DNA of 40,250 nt from positions 1 to 40,250 of the IMG/VR virus record IMGVR_UViG_3300008952_000115; one strand, 5' to 3'. The notes under the pieces are model-generated. The model did not search any database. It was given only the letters and a program-made list of their open reading frames with translations, and had not been told where the DNA came from. The number at the start of each line of letters is the position of its first letter. The first letter of the stretch is position 1. This document shows positions 1 through 7,168 of the stretch, in pieces. A program made the translations under genes and the position numbers. Origin of the DNA: a virus.

Positions 1-294
1 AGGTCGGATGAAATCAAAAGACTGAAACGTGAGTCTGAAAAGATTAAGAATTATGTGAAGGATTGCATGGACACTGCCGGAATCAGGTCTATCGAAACCG
101 ATGATTTTAGGCTTACGATTGCAAAGAACCCACCGAAGGTATCGGTGGAAACCGAGGTTGCAGTTCCGGAGGACTATTGGGTCGAGAAAACAGAGATTCG
201 GCTTGATAAAACCAGTATAAAAAATGATATGAAGGCTGGCAAAGAAGTCCCGGGATGCAGATTAATTCAGGATGAACGCCTGAAGATTAGTTAG
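1..294 (+). CDS. Siphovirus Gp157-family protein (C-terminal part)
   Basis: The reading frame is open from base 1, so the gene begins upstream of the window and only its C-terminal 97 codons are present. The visible part has a charged helix (SDEIKRLKRESEKI), then a short beta segment, the KNPPKVSVE motif, a proline-rich stretch and a final KAGKEVPGCRLIQ motif. That order is typical of the Gp157 family, found next to recombination and single-strand annealing genes in many phages. The family's molecular role is not settled; it is usually taken as part of the recombination module. A GTG at 55 could be read as a start, but coding clearly continues 5' of it. It heads the operon seen here. Confidence 0.8.
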   Translation, partial: RSDEIKRLKRESEKIKNYVKDCMDTAGIRSIETDDFRLTIAKNPPKVSVETEVAVPEDYWVEKTEIRLDKTSIKNDMKAGKEVPGCRLIQDERLKIS

Positions 295-312
295 TTAGGA
301 GAAAACAAAACA

Positions 313-582
313 ATGAAAAGAGAAAACGAACAGAAAGCTCTTAGGAGTGTCATATCAATGGTTGGGTCTATAGCCAAGCTGATGGACGTTCTCGGGGAGC
401 ACGAGAGCGTGGACGAGAAGAACCGATGGAAAAAGAGGTACTTGTCATACATACCGGGGATTGAGTTCCCTGATGATTTCGACTCTCTTCCGGAGGAGGA
501 AAAAGCTCGGAGGCTGGACAAAGCCATAGAAACAGCAACTAAACCAGTGGAGGAAAACAATGACGATAAAGCAGTTAGCTAA
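313..582 (+). CDS. small hypothetical protein in recombination operon
   Basis: An 89-residue charged, mostly helical soluble protein that I do not recognise. An AGGAG ribosome binding site lies about 11 bases before the ATG. The C-terminal third is acidic (PDDFDSLPEEEKARR). It lies between Gp157 and a probable recombination gene, and its last 23 bases overlap the next gene, so the three are probably co-translated. Its position suggests a small accessory of DNA recombination, but no motif shows an activity. Confidence 0.75.
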   Translation: MKRENEQKALRSVISMVGSIAKLMDVLGEHESVDEKNRWKKRYLSYIPGIEFPDDFDSLPEEEKARRLDKAIETATKPVEENNDDKAVS

Positions 583-1237
583 AAAATACAATCTTACCAA
601 AGATGACTTTTGGCTTCATAAACCCTCGGGGAAGTATATCATTACGCACGATGGCGTGACAAAGATTGCCAACCAAGAGGGAATCGAATTCGCAGACCCG
701 GTAGTAATTAGCAACGACCACTACCACATAGCGCTTTTCGGTAAGGCTACAAAAGGCAAGAAGGTTATTTGGACAACCGGAGAGTCATCTCCGGAGAACA
801 CCAAAATACCATACCCTTGGGCAATCGCCGAGAAGAGGCTCAGAGACAGGCTTACTTTGAAGATGATAAATGCCTACGAACATGGAATCTACTCAGAATC
901 TGAAGCTGACGAGTTTAGCAGTGCCAAAACTGAGGTTGTGTCAAACGAGAAGCCGGAAAAAAAGAACGGAAAAGTAGACACATCTGCTAACGGGAGTCTC
1001 GTTGAGGGAGAGCACTACACAAGCAAAGAGAATGCGTGGACAAAAAAACAAGTAGTTCTAATTAAAAAGCTTATGTCATCCGAGTTTATCAACGACGAGG
1101 AATACAAAAAAACGGTAGAGTGGATGGACAAAACTCCGACCAAAGAATCTGCTAAAAAGATGATAGAGCGACTTCAGGGTGTTATAGCCGAGAGGCAGAG
1201 GGAAACAGCAGAGGCATTTGAGGGGGATGTTCTGTAA
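560..1237 (+). CDS. probable phage recombination-associated protein (ssDNA annealing-type module)
   Basis: 225 residues. The N-terminal half has a conserved phage pattern: an ITHDGV segment, a beta-rich stretch (YHIALFGKA), a TTGESSPEN turn, then PYPWAIAEKRLRDRLTL and GIYSESEADEF. The combination of a G-E-x-SP turn, YP-AEKR-DR and SEEEAD is, from memory, widespread in phage proteins beside Gp157 and is often annotated as single-strand annealing or Rad52-like; I cannot confirm the fold. The C-terminal 90 residues are lysine- and glutamate-rich helices after a low-complexity linker. It overlaps the preceding gene by 23 bases and the next gene by one base (TAATG). Confidence 0.6.
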   Translation: MTIKQLAKKYNLTKDDFWLHKPSGKYIITHDGVTKIANQEGIEFADPVVISNDHYHIALFGKATKGKKVIWTTGESSPENTKIPYPWAIAEKRLRDRLTLKMINAYEHGIYSESEADEFSSAKTEVVSNEKPEKKNGKVDTSANGSLVEGEHYTSKENAWTKKQVVLIKKLMSSEFINDEEYKKTVEWMDKTPTKESAKKMIERLQGVIAERQRETAEAFEGDVL

Positions 1238-1437
1238 TGGTATCAATGAAGAATGCTCAGGTGAGGGTGGAGCACAAAAAGATAGACACAAGCACTGGGC
1301 TTGCTGTTTGTCCCAACTGCCACAAAAGGCTCGTCTTAGACGAAATGGCTTGTCCTGATGGCGTTCCGGGATGCGAGAAAACCCACATTGGATGGTTGTG
1401 TAGAAAGTGCGATAGGTTTTTTACCGGCAGAAGATGA
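1237..1437 (+). CDS. small zinc-ribbon protein
   Basis: 66 residues. Two CxxC knuckles, Cys25-Cys28 (CPNC) and Cys55-Cys58 (CRKC), bracket a loop with two more cysteines (Cys39 and Cys46), so the chain can hold a zinc ion in a rubredoxin-like ribbon. The ATG overlaps the previous stop as TAATG, which implies coupled translation. Such ribbons in phage replication operons usually bind nucleic acid or a host protein, but no specific partner can be named. Confidence 0.75.
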   Translation: MVSMKNAQVRVEHKKIDTSTGLAVCPNCHKRLVLDEMACPDGVPGCEKTHIGWLCRKCDRFFTGRR

Positions 1438-1441
1438 TTGA

Positions 1442-1729
1442 GTGAACCTCGGAATGTTTGATTGCAGTCGTGGAATAATAAAAATCCTATACAGAGACCC
1501 GGCACAGGACATATCTGTTAGGACAAGCACCATAAAAGACATGCTAATAATGGACAAGCTGATGAAGGAAAACACACACGCTGTTGGCTTCATCCCGAAA
1601 ACCTATTTTGAGAAGTATGGGGTTTGGGATAAGGGAAAATACAAGCCCACCTCACGGCTGAGAGCAAGTGACGATATAAACCTATGGAAGATAAACATGA
1701 ACAGCAAAATGCTGACACTATTTGACTGA
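1442..1729 (+). CDS. hypothetical protein, weakly GNAT-like N-terminus
   Basis: 95 residues read from a GTG at 1442, five bases after the previous stop; an ATG four codons further in is an alternative. Residues 24-55 (ISVRTSTIKDMLIMDKLMKE and a following THAVGFIPK) resemble the opening strand and helix of phage GNAT acetyltransferases. However, the acetyl-CoA loop and the rest of the fold are missing, so it may be a degenerate remnant or an unrelated family. It shares a TGATG junction with the next gene. Confidence 0.6.
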   Translation: MNLGMFDCSRGIIKILYRDPAQDISVRTSTIKDMLIMDKLMKENTHAVGFIPKTYFEKYGVWDKGKYKPTSRLRASDDINLWKINMNSKMLTLFD

Positions 1730-1950
1730 TGAAAGAGCACATTGATTATTCGGATGATGAGCGTTGGCGAGAGCTCCAAAAACGATACTCAAGAGCACAA
1801 GATGTTCTTGGTGTTAAAGAGGTCTTGGACGTGAAGAGGACATTGGTTGGCAATGCCCGTTTGACAGAGGTCTCGCCACAAAAATTAAGAGAAATCATAG
1901 GCAAGCTTATAGCCACATACAAAAGAAAGAAGAGAAATGGCAAGATATAA
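1729..1950 (+). CDS. small basic hypothetical protein
   Basis: 73 residues, predominantly helical, ending in a very basic tail (YKRKKRNGKI) that could contact nucleic acid. No family recognised. The start overlaps the previous stop (TGATG), and the last 14 bases overlap the start of the replication initiator gene, so its translation is probably tied to both neighbours. Confidence 0.65.
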   Translation: MKEHIDYSDDERWRELQKRYSRAQDVLGVKEVLDVKRTLVGNARLTEVSPQKLREIIGKLIATYKRKKRNGKI

Positions 1951-2863
1951 TGAAGTTAGCCAGAGAGTTTGGATTAGCTCCGACTTCAAAAAGCTATCCT
2001 CAGACGGCAAACTGCTTTGGCTGTTTTTCCTCACCGGCCCGATGAAAACACCACTGCCCGGAATATATCATATGGGAGTTGGGTCGTGCCTTGACCACAT
2101 ACGCTGGGATAGGGTGAGATTCCTTAAGTCTTTTGAGGAGCTACAGGAGAATGGCATGGTTGAAGCCGACTGGGACAATAATGTGATACTGCTTCCAAAG
2201 TGGGCTCGGTATAACAGACCCCCGGCAAACGATAAGGTGCTAAAGGGATGGCTGAACATACTCGACAATATCCCGGACTGCAATCTCAAGATGAGGTTCA
2301 TTGAATCTCTCGGTGAAATGTGCGAGAGATATACAGAGGATAAGGGTTCGGGCAACTGGTTTGAGTCTGGGATGGCGGAATGGGAAGACAAAATCTCTTC
2401 TTATGATGATGCTAAGCCCAAGAGACTGGTTGCTGATACCAAGAAAAAAGAGAAGCCAAAACCAAAAGAGGATAGCAAGCTTGTTGGCGTTGAGGTTGGT
2501 GAGCAATACTACGAGATGTCGTTAATGTACCACACGGCGGTTAAGTCTAACCTACCGACCCTAAGCCATCTGCTAAACGGACAATTTGAAAAAACGGTAT
2601 TTGAAGGTGCTATCGAGTTGGAAAAGCTTGTACGAATTAATAATTATACAGATGAGCAAATTCAGTCTGCCTTGAAGTGGGCTGTTGACTCGTACGACGA
2701 GGGCGCAAGTTTCAACTGGCTTGAGGTTCTTCAGTCGCTCAAGGGCATACGGAGAAAAAGCAAGAACGGACTGATGAAGTTTGAGAACCTTCTTTCCCGT
2801 GTTAAGCAAGTGAGCAAAAGAAGAGGATTCACCGAAAGCTCGTTTGAGGGAGATGTAGAATGA
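1937..2863 (+). CDS. DnaD-like replication initiator / replisome organiser
   Basis: 308 residues. Residues 1-100 have the hallmark of phage DnaD-like initiators: a short strand, a winged-helix segment (SDFKKLSSDGKLLWLFFLTG), a GIYHMG turn, then LEENGM-like and LLPKWARYNRPP segments. A basic linker follows, and a C-terminal helical region (LEKLVRINNYTDEQIQSAL and a WLEVLQSLKGI segment) recalls the DnaD helper-binding domain. Such proteins bind the phage origin and recruit a host helicase through a loader, and the next gene fits the loader role. No helicase or polymerase lies in the window, consistent with use of the host replisome or with genes located elsewhere. Confidence 0.7.
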   Translation: MARYNEVSQRVWISSDFKKLSSDGKLLWLFFLTGPMKTPLPGIYHMGVGSCLDHIRWDRVRFLKSFEELQENGMVEADWDNNVILLPKWARYNRPPANDKVLKGWLNILDNIPDCNLKMRFIESLGEMCERYTEDKGSGNWFESGMAEWEDKISSYDDAKPKRLVADTKKKEKPKPKEDSKLVGVEVGEQYYEMSLMYHTAVKSNLPTLSHLLNGQFEKTVFEGAIELEKLVRINNYTDEQIQSALKWAVDSYDEGASFNWLEVLQSLKGIRRKSKNGLMKFENLLSRVKQVSKRRGFTESSFEGDVE

Positions 2864-3447
2864 TTAACCAAGAGCGGCTTAAGGTTGTGAGGGACAAGTG
2901 GGTGAGAGACCTTATGGAGACTTTCGAGATTCCCGCTAACAAAAAACTTGTTGACCTTTGGACAAAGACGCTCGCCCAGTACGATGAAGATGTCCTTCAC
3001 AGGGGCTGGAGCGAATTTGTTAGCATCCTGTATCCCGGAAGACTCCCGGAGCTGAAGAGAGCAATGGGAATCTTCCACAAGCATCAGGGAATAGCTAACG
3101 AAGAAAAGAATCTTTTAAGGAAGAAAAGGGAGAAGGAGGAAATCGAAAAGGTTCTTGGGGACTCGCACACAACCGATACACGCCAGTTTGTTGCTATGTG
3201 TTTGCTTGGGATGAAGAAAATAAAAGCCGGAGAATGGACGAAAAGGGAATACTTCCTGAAGGTTGCTGAGTTTTTTGATGGGTTTGGAATGAAAAGAGAT
3301 GCTAAAGAAATGAGGGACAGGGCAGAAGCTCTCAAAGACACCGAGACCAAAGAAAAGCCAAAGAAAATATCGGCGGTTCAGGAAAAATATGAGCACAGAA
3401 TGAAAATGAACAGAATAATAACAGCACTCGAAAGGAGGTTCTCGTGA
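2860..3447 (+). CDS. probable helicase loader / replication accessory protein
   Basis: 195 residues, highly charged and helical. The N-terminal 70 residues (WVRDLMETFEI, then KLVDLWTKTLAQYDEDVLHRGWSEF and RLPELKRAMG, with intervening residues) resemble small phage helicase loaders or inhibitors of the G39P type, with aromatic residues on a helix bundle. The remainder is a long basic coiled region. It overlaps the DnaD-like gene as ATGA and follows it directly, the usual order of initiator then loader. The assignment is mainly from context and helix pattern. Confidence 0.5.
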   Translation: MINQERLKVVRDKWVRDLMETFEIPANKKLVDLWTKTLAQYDEDVLHRGWSEFVSILYPGRLPELKRAMGIFHKHQGIANEEKNLLRKKREKEEIEKVLGDSHTTDTRQFVAMCLLGMKKIKAGEWTKREYFLKVAEFFDGFGMKRDAKEMRDRAEALKDTETKEKPKKISAVQEKYEHRMKMNRIITALERRFS

Positions 3448-3662
3448 CAAACAGAATAGACGAGAATGATTTGGATGGCGTTGTTAGGTATTTATCGTCA
3501 ATGCCAACGGATGAGCTTGAGGAAGAGCTTGCAGAAATGCTAAAAGACCTCGGTGGTGACTATTTCTATATGTACTACGAAGGAGTCATCAATGATATGC
3601 AAGAAAGCGATGCAAGCGTTTTGCACCATAATATAGCAGAAGCGGAGCTGACTGGGAATTGA
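3444..3662 (+). CDS. small acidic hypothetical protein
   Basis: 72 residues starting at GTG 3444, which overlaps the previous stop; an AAAGGAGG ribosome binding site sits just upstream. The chain is strongly acidic and helical (DELEEELAEMLKDLGG). No family recognised. It lies between the loader and the resolvase and shares TTGA overlap with the latter. Confidence 0.65.
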   Translation: MTNRIDENDLDGVVRYLSSMPTDELEEELAEMLKDLGGDYFYMYYEGVINDMQESDASVLHHNIAEAELTGN

Positions 3663-4123
3663 AGGACACTCTAAGGAAATATGTTGGAATAGACCCCGGT
3701 GTGAGCGGAGGCGTTGCGATAATCGGCGCAGACGGGTTAAAGGCGCATAAGTGCCCCCCCACCATATTGGATATGTGTGAGACACTGCGTTATGCGACCA
3801 CAGGGCTCAGCGGGTTTCAGGGCGTGTATTGCGTAATTGAGTCTGTTCATAGCATGCCGGGACAGGGAGTAGCATCCACGTTCAAGTTTGGCAAGAACTT
3901 CGGTCAGTGGTTGGGGATTTTAGCGTCTCTACAAATTCCCTATCGTGAAGTAACGCCGCACAAGTGGATGAAGCACTACGGAGCTCTTCCCAAAGACAAA
4001 ACACAGCGAAAGAACCATCTTAAGCACTTAGCACAGCAAAGGTATCCAAGCGATAAGATTACTCTTAGCACAGCAGATGCTGTGTTGCTCGCAGTATATG
4101 GGAAGGAGTCAGTTACATGGTAA
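3659..4123 (+). CDS. ruvC-like: RuvC-like Holliday junction resolvase
   Basis: 154 residues with the RNase H-like resolvase plan. Asp12 lies in the first strand (YVGIDPGVSGGVAII), Glu61 ends the VIE strand, and Asp140 lies in STADAVLLAVYG, giving the acidic set that binds two metals. A TPHKWMKHYG segment is typical of phage and mitochondrial-like RuvC relatives. The protein should cut four-way and branched DNA made during recombination-driven replication, before packaging. It starts with TTG at 3659, overlapping the previous TGA as TTGA; no ATG exists upstream in frame and Asp12 requires this N-terminus. Confidence 0.85.
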   Translation: MKDTLRKYVGIDPGVSGGVAIIGADGLKAHKCPPTILDMCETLRYATTGLSGFQGVYCVIESVHSMPGQGVASTFKFGKNFGQWLGILASLQIPYREVTPHKWMKHYGALPKDKTQRKNHLKHLAQQRYPSDKITLSTADAVLLAVYGKESVTW

Positions 4124-4335
4124 AGATGGCAACTGCATTTGGAATAGTCCCCCACACACTCGAAGAAGCAGAGCTAATAGAAGAAGCCATTAAAAACAGG
4201 CTGTTACGGGCGATGGAGGGAGAGGATTACCACAGGGTTAGAAAGCTTGAGCAGTTACGTGAAGTAGCTCAGGAGGTTGTTGATAGGATAGCAACCGAAA
4301 ACAGAACAATGATGAAGGAAAAGAATGAAGATTGA
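4117..4335 (+). CDS. small helical hypothetical protein
   Basis: 72 residues, almost entirely charged helix (ELIEEAIKNRLLRAM, then KLEQLREVAQEVVDRI). It looks like a helix hairpin or small coiled coil. The ATG overlaps the end of the resolvase gene by seven bases, and its end overlaps the nuclease-like gene by eleven. No family recognised and no function proposed. Confidence 0.65.
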   Translation: MVKMATAFGIVPHTLEEAELIEEAIKNRLLRAMEGEDYHRVRKLEQLREVAQEVVDRIATENRTMMKEKNED

Positions 4336-4777
4336 GCTGACAGAACCGCAAGTCAAATCAATACTGGATGATTTTCGCAAGTCTGGTGAGGCTGATAAGC
4401 GTTTCGACGTGAATCTCGCTGAGGGCAAGATGTCTGAAAACAGATTCGCCTCATCCCTTAATGCTGTTGAGGTAAAGTCAGACTTCAAGTGTGCTAAAAC
4501 TGGCAATGTTGCTATTGAATATGCCTCTCGGGGGAAGCCGTCTGGAATTAGCACCACCGAGGCTCTTTGGTGGGCGATAGAGCTTATGGAATGGGACGGC
4601 GTTTCTCGGGTTATGATATTAATAGAGACAGAGAGATTAAAAGAATTGTGCAGAAGATATATTGGCACATCAAGGGATGTGTCTGGGGGGGATGATAATA
4701 CCTCCCAAATTATACTTCTGCCATTAACAGACGTGACACAATCATGTCTTAAAACACAGGAGAAAAAAGATGAGTAG
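4325..4777 (+). CDS. putative PD-(D/E)XK-type phage nuclease
   Basis: 150 residues. After an N-terminal helix, residues 26-80 carry the pattern RFDVNLAEGKMSEN, VEVKSD (Glu49, Lys51), GNVAIEYASRGKPSG and STTEALWWAI. The upstream Glu38 or Asp28, the E-x-K strand and the following IEY-RGKPSGI-TTEA-WWA block are what I recall from a widespread small phage nuclease family related to Holliday junction or VRR-NUC enzymes. The probable role is cutting DNA during recombination or host DNA breakdown. It lies between the resolvase and the ParB-like gene, overlapping both neighbours. Nuclease activity is inferred from motif spacing only. Confidence 0.6.
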   Translation: MKIELTEPQVKSILDDFRKSGEADKRFDVNLAEGKMSENRFASSLNAVEVKSDFKCAKTGNVAIEYASRGKPSGISTTEALWWAIELMEWDGVSRVMILIETERLKELCRRYIGTSRDVSGGDDNTSQIILLPLTDVTQSCLKTQEKKDE

Positions 4778-5570
4778 AACAATGACCGCTGTAAGAAAAA
4801 CAGCTAAATCAAACGGAGCAAGTGCTAAGACAGGCACTAAAAAGCTCGGAAAGAAGGTCGGCGAAATATACATGACCGACAACTACGATATGTTTCGGCT
4901 CGTTCAATCGAACAGAAACATTCGGGAAGACAAGGTGCGAAAGCTGATGCACGCAATAGAGCATAAGAATCTCGCTGAAGACTCGCCAATCATTGTTGAT
5001 ATGGCGTTTCAAATCCTTGATGGACAGCACACGTTTGAAGCTCTAAAAAGGCTTGACAAACCAGTGTACTACAAGGTCAGCAAGCTGATGACAGAGGAAG
5101 ATATTGGCTCGTACAACTCTCTTCAGGATAAGTGGTCGGTTCGGGATGTGCTAAAACACTACACAGAACTTGGTCGCAGAGAATATAAAATCTTCTCGGG
5201 TTTTATGAAGCGGTACGGCTTGGGTTATTCCACAACTCTCATACTGCTTGTTGGCAACCGACATTCGGCATCTAAGTCTTTTAGAAGCGGAGACCTAATG
5301 CTAAACAGAGGTCTGGATGTTGCTAACCAAGAAGCCGAGATGATATGCGACTTTGGTAGGTGGGCTGGTAGATTTCACAAAACTCGCTCTTTCGCCTTAG
5401 CATGTCTGGAGATGTTTCAGCATCCAGACTATTCGCACGACAGGATGATGAGCAAGATGGAATACCTATCTACTAAGCTCGTAAGGTGTCCGAATTGGCA
5501 CTCTTATCTCGCAGTATTAGAAGAAATATACAACTTTAAGGCAGTGGATAAGGTGTATTTCTCTCGATAG
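4770..5570 (+). CDS. ParB/Srx-like domain protein
   Basis: 266 residues. A lysine-rich N-terminal tail (about 30 residues) precedes a ParB/sulfiredoxin-like domain: NRNIREDKVRKLMHAIEHKN, PIIVD, then DGQHTFEALKRL (Asp84-Gly85-Gln86-His87), matching the conserved DGQHR-x-xA box in which Arg is here Thr. The region after residue 105 is helical and phage-specific. Phage proteins of this type bind DNA or nucleotides and may act in gene regulation, replication or DNA nicking. Missing partner ParA argues against partitioning. It overlaps the nuclease gene by eight bases. Confidence 0.75.
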   Translation: MSRTMTAVRKTAKSNGASAKTGTKKLGKKVGEIYMTDNYDMFRLVQSNRNIREDKVRKLMHAIEHKNLAEDSPIIVDMAFQILDGQHTFEALKRLDKPVYYKVSKLMTEEDIGSYNSLQDKWSVRDVLKHYTELGRREYKIFSGFMKRYGLGYSTTLILLVGNRHSASKSFRSGDLMLNRGLDVANQEAEMICDFGRWAGRFHKTRSFALACLEMFQHPDYSHDRMMSKMEYLSTKLVRCPNWHSYLAVLEEIYNFKAVDKVYFSR

Positions 5571-5573
5571 AAT

Positions 5574-5843
5574 ATGAGAAACCAATACAGGACAGAGGAA
5601 TTTTTGGTTGGGAATTGGGTAGCAGTATCTGATTATCCCAACCAAATTTTTCGCATCTTTGACTCAAACTTAGATACTGGCGAAATTGGTCTAATTGACT
5701 TAGACGGACACAAGTATTTCGCCTTTATGAATGAAGTTATTATGATGGGCGATAGCATAACGTCCCTTAAGGATAAACTGGTCGCTAACATAGAAGAACA
5801 AACAACTACTAAACACCACAAGGAAAAGGAACAGGAGCAATAA
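5574..5843 (+). CDS. small beta-rich hypothetical protein
   Basis: 89 residues. Residues 10-60 alternate short hydrophobic strands (GNWVAVS, IFRIFD, GEIGLIDLDG, KYFAFMNEVI), which suggests a small SH3- or KOW-like barrel. The last 25 residues are a charged, probably disordered tail rich in K, E, Q and H. The start is only three bases after the ParB-like stop. Family and role are unknown. Confidence 0.65.
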   Translation: MRNQYRTEEFLVGNWVAVSDYPNQIFRIFDSNLDTGEIGLIDLDGHKYFAFMNEVIMMGDSITSLKDKLVANIEEQTTTKHHKEKEQEQ

Positions 5844-5847
5844 TATA

Positions 5848-6105
5848 ATGGCATACGAACACAAAGACAACTCAGGAAGTATTTTCAGCAATGATAAGGG
5901 CGATAACCCCAAGAGACCTGACTATACTGGAACTGCTAAAATCAACGGAATTGTTATGCGGATAGCATCTTGGGTACAGGAGTCTTCTAACGGAGAGAAG
6001 TATCTCTCGCTTAAGTTTGAAGATAAGGAAGACAGGGAAGATGCTAACTTTCCCGCTGCGGAGTCGCCACCCGCACAAAAAAAGCAAGATGACCTTCCGT
6101 TCTAA
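5848..6105 (+). CDS. small SSB-like DNA-binding protein
   Basis: 85 residues. The start HKDNSGSIFSNDKG, followed by YTGTAKINGIVMRIASWV and GEKYLSLKFEDK, gives a five-strand OB-fold-like pattern seen in many small phage proteins. The C-terminus ends in DDLPF after a disordered linker, closely matching the acidic tip that bacterial SSB proteins use to recruit repair and replication partners. It probably coats single-stranded DNA or mimics host SSB docking. It closes the rightward operon and is followed by terminator hairpins. Part of its 3' coding sequence (6036-6051) is repeated in the gap downstream. Confidence 0.65.
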   Translation: MAYEHKDNSGSIFSNDKGDNPKRPDYTGTAKINGIVMRIASWVQESSNGEKYLSLKFEDKEDREDANFPAAESPPAQKKQDDLPF

Positions 6106-6120
6106 TTAGCACGTATATTA

Positions 6121-6186
6121 CAGGCTACCGGCGTTCCTACCACAAACCCCACAAACCCTCCATGTGTAGTCGGTAGCCTGATTTTT
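6121..6186 (+). terminator. long-loop terminator-like hairpin of the early operon
   Basis: CAGGCTACCG at 6121-6130 pairs perfectly with CGGTAGCCTG at 6171-6180, a ten-base stem with a 40-base loop, followed by ATTTTT. It lies 16 bases after the SSB-like stop. The loop is long for an intrinsic terminator. The 3' arm with its T-run is repeated at 6211-6228, so two alternative pairings are possible. Confidence 0.5.
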
Positions 6187-6228
6187 AAGGAAGATGCTAA
6201 CTTTTCTGTAGTCGGTAGCCTGATTTTT
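6165..6228. repeat. 22-bp direct repeat with T-runs
   Basis: The 22 bases at 6165-6186 recur exactly at 6207-6228, spaced 42 bases apart start to start. Each copy contains GGTAGCCTGATTTTT. In addition, the 16 bases at 6036-6051 inside the SSB-like gene recur at 6189-6204, between the two copies. The gap therefore looks built by local duplication of the gene end and its terminator. Confidence 0.85.
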
Positions 6229-6240
6229 TGGACGAAAAAA

Positions 6241-6277
6241 AGGGAGCAAGGCTTTTACTCTTTTTACCTTGCTCCCT
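6241..6277 (-). terminator. intrinsic terminator of the minus-strand operon
   Basis: AGGGAGCAAGG at 6241-6251 pairs perfectly with CCTTGCTCCCT at 6267-6277 (11-bp stem, 15-base loop). Read on the minus strand the stem is followed by a run of seven T (complement of the A-run at 6234-6240). It lies 30 bases past the stop of the last minus-strand gene, so it is a good Rho-independent terminator for that operon. Confidence 0.8.
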
Positions 6278-6306
6278 ATCGTCCCCTCGACACATCATGG
6301 AGGTAA

Positions 6307-6498
6307 TTATTTCATAAGCCTCCCAAGTGCTATAAACACAAGCTCAGCAGTCAGTCTTTTGACGTTCCCTGACTTTGTGTTTCGCACCCACTTAGCAACT
6401 ATGCGATTCATCTCGTCCTGAAGTAGATTAACCGCATCTGCGCTTATTTGGATGCCCTCACGATTAAAGGCTTTTTTCAGCTTAGTTACTTGTATCAC
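6307..6498 (-). CDS. histone-fold-like small protein
   Basis: 63 residues from a GTG start at 6498, six bases after the previous stop; GGAG lies upstream within the end of that gene. The chain divides into a short helix (VTKLKKAFNREG), a strand-like IQIS turn, a long central helix (SADAVNLLQDEMNRIVAKWV and about five more residues), a second turn (NVKRLT) and a final helix (AELVFIALGRLM). This spacing matches the minimal histone fold of archaeal histones, NF-Y/CBF subunits and bacterial or viral singlet histones, including a basic turn before a T/S-helped last helix. It would be a DNA-binding dimer. The fold is inferred from pattern alone. It is the last gene of the leftward operon. Confidence 0.5.
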   Translation of the reverse strand: MIQVTKLKKAFNREGIQISADAVNLLQDEMNRIVAKWVRNTKSGNVKRLTAELVFIALGRLMK

Positions 6499-6503
6499 TG
6501 ACG

Positions 6504-6944
6504 TTATTCTCCTTCCGCAGTTATGATATTGATGATAATGTTGTCAGCTCGCTCGACCTCTCCGTTGCCAACCATATACACCGCCTCTTCGATAACATAC
6601 TGCTCCAATATGCTTAAATTGGATATTGCGCTAATAGTCCCATCACGAACATCGTTTGAAATGCCGTTCCAGTCGCAGTATTCTCGAATGCGTGTGAACC
6701 ACATGCTCTGAGTACCAAGACTCTCCATTGAAGACGAAGCCCTATTTTCTTCTTCAGCCTTAATTAGAATATCAACCTCGGCCTTGGTAAAGATTCCGAT
6801 TATGTTCGGAGAGCCCTTAGCACGTTCAATGAGCATGGGAAACACCTCGTAGGCGATAGTGCCTCCCCTATGAGCCGACCTATATCGGCTTTCATACCAC
6901 CTTTTAGCGACACGAGTAATTAGCAGTGTTGTTTTTTCTTTCAC
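6504..6944 (-). CDS. hypothetical protein
   Basis: 146 residues, mixed and mostly helical, without a motif I recognise. It has a basic N-terminus (RVAKRWYESRYRSAHRGG) and an acidic, hydrophobic C-terminal half (EQYVIEEAVYMVGNGEVERA). Its start overlaps the preceding gene's stop by four bases, which places it in the leftward operon between a lysine-rich protein and the histone-fold-like protein. Confidence 0.7.
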   Translation of the reverse strand: MKEKTTLLITRVAKRWYESRYRSAHRGGTIAYEVFPMLIERAKGSPNIIGIFTKAEVDILIKAEEENRASSSMESLGTQSMWFTRIREYCDWNGISNDVRDGTISAISNLSILEQYVIEEAVYMVGNGEVERADNIIINIITAEGE

Positions 6945-7165
6945 TTTTTCACCTCACTTTCTTGACTTTCTTGTTCTTTTTTGTTGTATCCAGTTTTTCT
7001 ATCGTCGTCGGTTAGTAGCTGACGACGGAGATTTTCAAGATAGATTTCCCAATCTTTCTCAAGTTTAGCATCCTTACCCTTTGGGCTCGTAGTCCCAATC
7101 CCGACACTACCCTTATCCTTTTTAGCATCTCCGTAATAATCTTTACGCTTATTCTTCATCTTCAT
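6941..7165 (-). CDS. lysine-rich small hypothetical protein
   Basis: 74 residues with about a quarter Lys and Arg plus many Asp and Glu. The N-terminal half (KNKRKDYYGDAKKDKG) looks disordered; a central helix (LEKDWEIYLENLRRQLL) and a charged tail follow. No family recognised. It sits three bases after the zinc-binding gene and overlaps the next gene, so it is co-expressed with them. Confidence 0.65.
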   Translation of the reverse strand: MKMKNKRKDYYGDAKKDKGSVGIGTTSPKGKDAKLEKDWEIYLENLRRQLLTDDDRKTGYNKKEQESQESEVKK

Positions 7166-7168
7166 TGT

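Noticed and set aside
4733-4745. GTGACACAATCATG as a third copy of the 23-bp motif
   Set aside because: Only a short TGACACA core matches and it lies within a coding region, without the TTGTAACATTCAC half.
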